A DNA stretch of 9,977 bases from JAWWBG01 sp033721095 (lineage in GTDB: Bacteria; Actinomycetota; Nitriliruptoria; Nitriliruptorales; Nitriliruptoraceae): NCBI GenBank assembly GCA_033721095.1, contig JAWWBG010000086.1, positions 1-9,977 of the forward strand, read 5' to 3'. A program made the position numbers and the translations under genes. Positions 8,701-9,977 of the stretch are shown one piece after another. Under the pieces are notes generated by a model, which had not been told where the DNA came from, ran no database searches, and saw only the letters and a program-made list of their open reading frames with translations. Position 1 is the first letter of the stretch; every line of letters starts with the position of its first letter.

Positions 8701-9977
8701 ACCGACTGGGATTCGCGCGCCCCGACGTCACACCCGACGCTCATGGGCCGGGCGGCCCCGAGCTGGTCGACCTGGACACCGGGTCCGGCAAACCAGTTGT
8801 AGGAGAGGTTGAACAGGTCCGCGCACCCGGCCGAGTTGATGTCGTTGAGGACCGGACTCGCGATCGGGTCGTACACCCCCGTCCCAGCGTTGTAGGTCGC
8901 GTAATCAGCGAGGACGCCGGGCAGCTGCTGGGTTGTCGCCGTCGTCGCGCCGTTGACCTGGTTGGTGTTGTCGGTCGGGTTGATGGTGCAGGTCGCGTTG
9001 CCGTACTTCAGCCAGCCGAAGGAGTGGATCGTGTATGGGCCGGCGCAGTCGTCAGGGACGTTGCCCATGAGGAGCGTCGCGCGAGCAATCGTCGTGGACA
9101 CGTTGGTGTTCAGCTCGATGCCGCCGCCGCTTGATCCGGCGCTGTTGGTTGCGATCGTGTTGAAGGCGAGTTGCAGCGGGCCGTTCCCGGCATAGTGGAT
9201 TGCGCCGCCGGTGTCTGTGGCAGTGTTCGCGTGCAGCGTCGAATTCAGCACGCTGAGGCCGCCCTGGTCCCAGATGCCGCCGCCGGTGACGGCCGAGTTG
9301 CCCTCGAGGCGCGTCCGCTCGACCGTCACGTTGCCCCATTGCCCGACGAAGATTCCGCCGCCGCCGGCGGTGACGTCACCGAAGCCTCCATCGTCGACCG
9401 AGTTGCCGATCAGCTCGGTGTTGTGCAGGTGGAGCTCGCCGAAGTTGGGCGAGCTGGGCCCGTCGGCCGCGATCGCCCCACCGGCGGGCGCGCCGCCACC
9501 GGGCGCGTCATCGGGGCCCGCGACGTTGTTCTGGAAGCTGCCGTTGTCGACGGTGACCGTTGCGTCGAAGACGTACAGGGCCCCGCCCTGACCGGTGGGC
9601 CCCTGGGCTTCGTTCACGTCAAAGCGCGCGCCCGTGAAGGTGGCGTCGGCTGCGGCGTGGACGCCGCCACCCTGGCCAACGAGGGTCGTTCCGGCCGCGG
9701 TGTTGAAGAACTCGACGTCGGTGGCGGTCAGCTGGGAACCGACGTGGTGCACACCGCCGCCGTTTTGGCCAGCTTGGTTGTCGTTGAATCGCGTTCCGGT
9801 CACGGAGAGCGTTGTGGCGCCACCGTGGTAGACGCCGCCGCCGTCGCGACCGGCAGTGTTGAAGCTGATGTCACCCGCGAGTTCGTTCGGGTCGTTGATG
9901 ATCGTGAGCTGCCCCAGGTTGTGGATGCCGCCCCCGTCGCGGCCCGCCGAGGAGGTCACGACCTTCGAGTGGTCGAG
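2688..9977 (-). CDS. Giant modular surface protein with beta-helix, PLANI repeats and C25 peptidase domain, N-terminally truncated
   Basis: A single open frame runs from the right edge to TGA at 2690-2688 (2429 residues visible). The N terminus and any signal peptide lie beyond base 9977. Domain order, numbered from the codon at 9977-9975: parallel beta-helix with ten GG[GA][IVL] rungs (1-422); PLANI pentapeptide arrays (478-502, 570-594, 655-852); Leu-rich helical segment (about 870-1040); beta-sandwich segment (1045-1155); PPC-like domain starting EELEPND (1159-1306); peptidase C25-like domain (about 1338-1746) with HFDHHRG (H1599, H1602, H1603) and GCHSG (C1639); Ig-like modules, a Gly-rich linker, and a PKD-like domain (about 1928-2269); a C-terminal beta domain (2283-2429). 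These modules are typical of secreted or cell-wall proteins. Paired cysteines also suit an extracytoplasmic site. No LPxTG motif, hydrophobic tail or other anchor is seen at the C terminus (GGYDTDSTD). It may act as a surface protease or a large adhesin-like protein; the substrate is unknown. The 3' end overlaps the convergent cyclase/ATPase gene by 25 bp. Confidence 0.93.
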   Translation of the reverse strand, partial: LDHSKVVTSSAGRDGGGIHNLGQLTIINDPNELAGDISFNTAGRDGGGVYHGGATTLSVTGTRFNDNQAGQNGGGVHHVGSQLTATDVEFFNTAAGTTLVGQGGGVHAAADATFTGARFDVNEAQGPTGQGGALYVFDATVTVDNGSFQNNVAGPDDAPGGGAPAGGAIAADGPSSPNFGELHLHNTELIGNSVDDGGFGDVTAGGGGIFVGQWGNVTVERTRLEGNSAVTGGGIWDQGGLSVLNSTLHANTATDTGGAIHYAGNGPLQLAFNTIATNSAGSSGGGIELNTNVSTTIARATLLMGNVPDDCAGPYTIHSFGWLKYGNATCTINPTDNTNQVNGATTATTQQLPGVLADYATYNAGTGVYDPIASPVLNDINSAGCADLFNLSYNWFAGPGVQVDQLGAARPMSVGCDVGARESQSVPPSVTASLTRSNPGSTAPGATIVPANEIRTQLGNDSGIQSTGIDRAELFEAPLANIPLANIPLANIPLANIPLANISFDLDALQEVFEKIMLSELVLQPDANGNVITWEQLLAGSDLEGRPVQSITLAQALADPVVGGNVAALPLANIDFRSTPLANIPLFTLPLANIPAGEFPWAQIFGVGGGDLDVFCQWLDNSNSDVTCADYGLVPPYPPLSEQPSIFDLAIGGAPLANIPLANIFLQGAPLANIPLANIPLANIELSGTPLANIPLANIPLANIHLETEPDGTPLPQSTPLANIPLANIPLANIPLANIPLGNIPLANIPLANIPLANIPLANIPLANIAGSFNDGSGVVHAPLANIPLANIPLANIPLANIPLANIPLANIGPNGTPLANIPLANIPLANIDILGSPLANIPLANIPLANILIPECQTTAYCDQASGNTLGDAFAASKLAQDASVAHLLNVGTDGQGNPVTLKDLLEAALGSTSALVQDSINDTTLADLIDPNNPHNWAGASLRDAVDFSPLTLAELAAILPTDPSDPNYVQAHAAEFEALMDNAELGMLLGFGEMTLGDVLHLLGAAFFDIVVRAIIEGDPPAVDGGMSLIDLLLTILPPDQFPWQELDVASGGIQLAAGTTTYNVSFDVFGQASAQPVIVTLTLPPSAVFAGAAIAPTNVNGNVITWELVVPDGTTTFDVQIGESLAIGPTATSLDVNYQAAGLQASDQINYTVAEELEPNDKPSDPGVADLEDGLVYVSHVGAAGDIDLYAKFLEEGEGFSVHLGGIPDEADFDLVIYGPVGTDQNGFFQQSVEDDSTSTQQANDVPLLPDRPALKISAQRDNASERVDLQAVRASGIYLVQVSGYNESFKNEPYTLRSQTFGAPKLPPCTDRAFPHAGLTVAPQAPTGLDANTRTLFLFARERFARLHGAAALTDVEQALAPVAAMNGSGNDAPVNGAIVDLGYYPAVVNAFTAWDDASGRCDVETANVLAEEIRQVVLGLRANHPNVSSVVIIGADEVMPFMRVPDLTEIANERTYAGALNGENNELISALAHGWYLTDNAFVDSVADNVGGRPVWVPEIAVGRLVEEPGDIVTQLNHFAQFDGRLDPTTTRTTAVTGYEFLTDGANAVADELDADQANATDRSLISDTWTSDDLRALLSDGSSWDIASPNAHFDHHRGLSAAESVAGTQADLFDTTDIAGGYAGVLTMTMGCHSGFSVSNVSIGQGVRTDWAETFGGFGGTFVGTTGYGYGETETVALNELLLAQLADRLDGTMTIGEALAFAKAEYAADLSAYGVYDEKVVMQTTFYGLPMYLIGDADFVPPVAPPVNLTTDAKTGLKVRTNLDFNAAATPFVQRFGGNGDWWEVTDPTGGTFGPQVTANQPIQPRWEVDATAHDGNGGIKAETRGVVIEGLTNGSTGPLDPAIATPVVDQAETQPEPDLEGLAFPTTFARVTNYETPAGSASNLVFVPGQFRGSSDSGQQLLFDGADLTVYYGAPGTTDLDPPQIHLAKTTVDPADNVTTVFEVKAVDHDSSVARLRVVYREPGEATWVGIDLIRVAGPDADGVETFRRQVTLANPLPAGSDVEFLAQAVDTVGWVGVSTAKAIFHTSDEDDGSGGGGGPAQETPGVPEVTGGAPLVNGWYTGSVTVEVVGDNDGDAKLYVDGNLATTSTAVVSGAHEGHVVTVMDEGVFNTIYVPIDDVAPDLTINEPVDGAVYQRGAFVMGSVTATDDHSGVDNVAYPAVIETIDLGENTFEATATDVAGNQSTASTTYRVVDLDHADQALPDEVVQVTVLGAEAGTAVIDFGDGTTAPADTPVTVDGEPGYAAFHAWSDPGTYSIKATVGGTLVLGGEIRIFDPLDRIDGQGLFVSSVLGILDGQPNFILPKVTVDDAHYLFDGTPVGAIQIDDLLANIHFSMEQISYLNVKGNQAQIVGKTKWSQVTGNVNVLVNIKQGSFLVPDKVRVRVWKGNETFYDTHPGEPNEANIGKAVLLGGYDTDSTD
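2691..3130 (-). other. C-terminal beta domain of the giant protein
   Basis: Residues about 2283-2429 include SYLNVKGNQAQIVGKTKW, a VNVLVNI strand, PDKVRVRVWKGNETFYDTHP and a final AVLLGGY before a polar tail. The order of NVKGNQAQIVG, a beta strand, PDKVRVRVW and a late GG matches the post-anchor C-terminal domain seen in many actinobacterial extracellular proteins; this is recognition by pattern. It may be a folding cap or an export-related C-terminal domain. It has no LPxTG motif, no transmembrane helix and no basic tail. Confidence 0.5.
3172..4195 (-). other. Ig-like modules, Gly-rich linker and PKD-like domain
   Basis: Residues about 1928-2269. An Ig/FN3-like module (DPPQIHLAKTTVDPADNVTT onward, ending AKAIFHTS) is followed by an Asp/Gly-rich linker, DEDDGSGGGGGPAQETPG (3815-3868). 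Next comes a second module (NGWYTGSVTVEV) and a third (APDLTINEPVDGAVY through TATDVAGNQSTASTTYRV), the latter like bacterial Ig-like domains that end in DxAGN..T..Y.V. A PKD-like domain then shows IDFGDGTT and H.W.DPGTYSIKATV. Such strings usually act as spacers or polysaccharide-binding modules on surface proteins. Confidence 0.72.
4740..5966 (-). other. Peptidase C25-like (gingipain family, caspase fold) domain
   Basis: Residues about 1338-1746. VVIIGADEVMPFMRVPD and PEIAVGRLVEEPGDIVTQLN reproduce the C25 pattern of a hydrophobic strand, G(A/D)xxxxPxxRxP, and VGRLxxxxxxDI. The candidate catalytic dyad is a His in NAHFDHHRGLS (codons at 5181-5183, 5172-5174 or 5169-5171) and Cys1639 in TMGCHSGFS (5061-5063). 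GCHSG resembles the DSCHSG motif of clan CD peptidases, and the His-Cys spacing of 36-40 residues is close to that of gingipain R. FYGLPMYLIGDADF stands where C25 domains end in a GDPxL-type motif. Substrate preference cannot be read from the sequence. A non-peptidase role is possible because the usual His-Gly pair is replaced by HHRG. Confidence 0.75.
6060..6503 (-). other. PPC-like (pre-peptidase C-terminal) domain
   Basis: Residues 1159-1306 start with EELEPNDKPSDP and continue with GDIDLYAKFLEEGEGFSVHL, DFDLVIYGP and, at the end, SGIYLVQVSGYN and YTLRS. This matches the usual PPC order: EPND, then gD.D.Y.f.l..G, then a DlDLylyg strand, then G.Y.l.V and a final Y.L. A polar insert rich in Asp, Ser and Gln (around 6220-6300) lengthens the middle. 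PPC domains commonly accompany secreted proteases, and this one directly precedes the C25-like domain. Confidence 0.75.
6506..6845 (-). other. Beta-sandwich segment beginning FPWQEL
   Basis: Residues about 1045-1155 alternate hydrophobic strands and polar turns: TYNVSFDVFG, PVIVTLTLPPSAVFAGAAI, GNVITWELVVPDGTTTFDVQIGE (given only in part here), and SLDVNYQAAG. The strand pattern, LPPSAVF and the W-[EQ] strand resemble DUF11-type and related Ig-like surface modules. It sits directly between the helical segment and the PPC-like domain. The assignment rests on pattern only. Confidence 0.5.
6644..6669 (-). repeat. 26-nt dispersed repeat, copy 1 (encodes GNVITWE)
   Basis: This 26-nt stretch is identical to 8372-8397, about 1.7 kb away, and in the same reading frame. 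Both copies encode NGNVITWE, here in the beta-sandwich segment. The identity includes all synonymous positions. Confidence 0.85.
6858..7370 (-). other. Leu-rich helical segment with degenerate [ST]LxD motifs
   Basis: Residues about 870-1040 of the giant protein follow array C and carry a recurring motif: TLGDAFAASK, TLKDLLEAAL, TLADLID, SLRDAVDFS, TLAELAAIL, TLGDVLHLL and SLIDLLLTIL. The spacing is irregular (about 11 to 44 residues), so this is not a tight tandem repeat. The composition suggests amphipathic helices. The segment contains no Cys and almost no Trp. Function is unknown; no domain family was recognised. Confidence 0.55.
7422..8015 (-). repeat. PLANI array C: 30 units (29 PLANI, 1 PLGNI) with in-register interruptions
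   Basis: The 594-bp block encodes residues 655-852. In protein order the unit blocks are 2, 3, 3, 10, 6, 3 and 3. They are separated by FLQGA, ELSGT, a 15-residue insert (7821-7865), a 13-residue insert (7632-7670), GPNGT and DILGS. Every interruption except the 13-residue one is a multiple of five. Asn is AAC in all 30 units. Ala is GCC in 17, GCG in 12 and mutated to Gly (GGG) in one, at 7746-7760. GCG is usually paired with Leu CTC, and GCC with CTG. Read as A-N-I-P-L the unit obeys the pentapeptide-repeat rule A(D/N)(L/F)xx, which folds as a four-sided beta-helix. The fixed Pro and Leu are unusual for that family, so a different extended Pro-rich fold remains possible. Confidence 0.95.
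7671..7820. repeat. 75-bp direct duplication inside the PLANI array (7671-7745 and 7746-7820)
   Basis: The two adjacent 75-bp blocks each hold five 15-bp units. Their last 60 bp (7686-7745 and 7761-7820) are identical, including the same order of GCC/CTG and GCG/CTC synonymous variants and the rarer CCC proline codon. The first units (7671-7685 and 7746-7760) differ at three bases, and one of these changes produces the single PLGNI unit. This is the clearest sign of a recent multi-unit duplication in the array. Confidence 0.9.
8196..8270 (-). repeat. PLANI array B: three units in strict five-residue register
   Basis: Reading in the protein direction, the 25 residues are PLANI, DFRST, PLANI, PLFTL, PLANI (570-594), continuing into PAGEF and PWAQI. 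All non-canonical units are five residues long, so the register is never lost. PLFTL looks like a decayed PLANI that keeps P, L and the core positions hydrophobic or small. PWAQI keeps P, A and I. Confidence 0.9.
8372..8397 (-). repeat. 26-nt dispersed repeat, copy 2 (encodes GNVITWE)
   Basis: This is the second exact copy of 6644-6669. It lies in the segment between PLANI arrays A and B, where NGNVITWE leads into EQLLAGSDLEGRP. Near both copies there is also a related FPW motif (FPWAQIFGVGGG here, FPWQELDVASGG near copy 1). Confidence 0.85.
8472..8546 (-). repeat. PLANI array A: five tandem 15-bp units
   Basis: Five head-to-tail 15-bp units encode PLANI five times without interruption (residues 478-502). 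The units differ at synonymous positions: Leu is CTG, CTC or TTG, Ala is GCC or GCG, and Pro is CCG, CCC or CCT. The array lies between the linker after the beta-helix (ending RAELFEA) and a helical insertion (SFDLDALQEVFEKIM). It is the array nearest the N terminus. Confidence 0.95.
8712..9977 (-). other. Parallel beta-helix domain with ten GG[GA][IVL] rungs (protein repeat)
   Basis: The first visible 422 residues of the giant protein contain ten rungs marked by GGGIHN, GGGVYH, GGGVHH, GGGVHA, GGALYV, GGAIAA, GGGIFV, GGGIWD, GGAIHY and GGGIEL. Each is followed by a short beta-strand-like stretch (for example LTI, LSV, LTA) and often a F..N or L.GNS-type strand, as in Pmp-like or pectate-lyase-like right-handed solenoids. 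The domain ends with SPVLNDINSAGC and then DQLGAARPMSVGCDVGARE, a variant of the DQRG..RP....CDIGAFE closing motif common in actinobacterial surface beta-helix proteins. Four Cys residues in its last third could form two disulfides. More rungs may lie beyond the right edge. Carbohydrate binding or adhesion is a family-level guess; no catalytic residues were recognised. Confidence 0.82.

Noticed and set aside
5058..9134. A 1358-codon open frame on the + strand, antisense to the giant gene, with DVGQRDVGQR-like repeats
   Set aside because: It is in exact codon register with the - strand gene, so its stops would require TTA, CTA or TCA codons in that gene, which are rare at this G+C. The product is Arg/Val/Asp-rich without domains, and its repeats are the mirror of PLANI. 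The - strand frame has clear domains.
9957..9959. GTG (complement) as the start of the giant gene
   Set aside because: The frame stays open to the window edge and this point is already inside the beta-helix rungs; there is no signal peptide after it.

Overview
The window is about two-thirds G+C and is filled by two convergent genes, both cut by the window edges. Codon choice (G/C in third positions), a class III cyclase/STAND-ATPase/TPR fusion and a giant modular surface protein with PKD, PPC and beta-helix domains point to a high-GC actinobacterium. A deep-branching group such as Nitriliruptoria or Acidimicrobiia is possible, but that placement is a guess. No RNA gene, insertion sequence, CRISPR array or intergenic gap is visible; promoters and translation starts of both genes lie outside the window.

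Bases 1-2712 (+ strand) hold the C-terminal 903 residues of a signalling protein. It contains the tail of a class III adenylate/guanylate cyclase domain, a STAND-type AAA ATPase with intact Walker A and B motifs, and a long TPR-like helical region.

Bases 2688-9977 (- strand) are one uninterrupted reading frame of 2429 residues, lacking its N terminus. Reading from the N-terminal side, it has: a parallel beta-helix with ten GG[GA][IVL] rungs, closed by a DQxGxxRPxxxxCDxGAxE-type motif; three arrays of a five-residue repeat, PLANI (38 units in total); a Leu-rich helical stretch with irregular [ST]LxD motifs; a beta-sandwich segment; a PPC-like domain; a peptidase C25 (gingipain-like, caspase-fold) domain with a His/Cys pair; Ig-like and PKD-like modules; and a C-terminal beta domain. 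It looks like a secreted or cell-surface protease or adhesin, and no sortase motif or C-terminal membrane anchor is present.

The most unusual element is the PLANI array. Read as A-N-I-P-L it matches the A(D/N)Lxx rule of pentapeptide-repeat quadrilateral beta-helices, with a proline and a leucine fixed at the two normally variable positions. Most interruptions are multiples of five residues, and several repeat as one xxxG[STA] unit plus three PLANI units, i.e. 20 residues, one expected solenoid coil. A 75-bp internal duplication shows that the array grew by block copying, while synonymous variation shows that the peptide is conserved.

The two genes overlap tail to tail by 25 bp. The sequence does not show a functional link between them.
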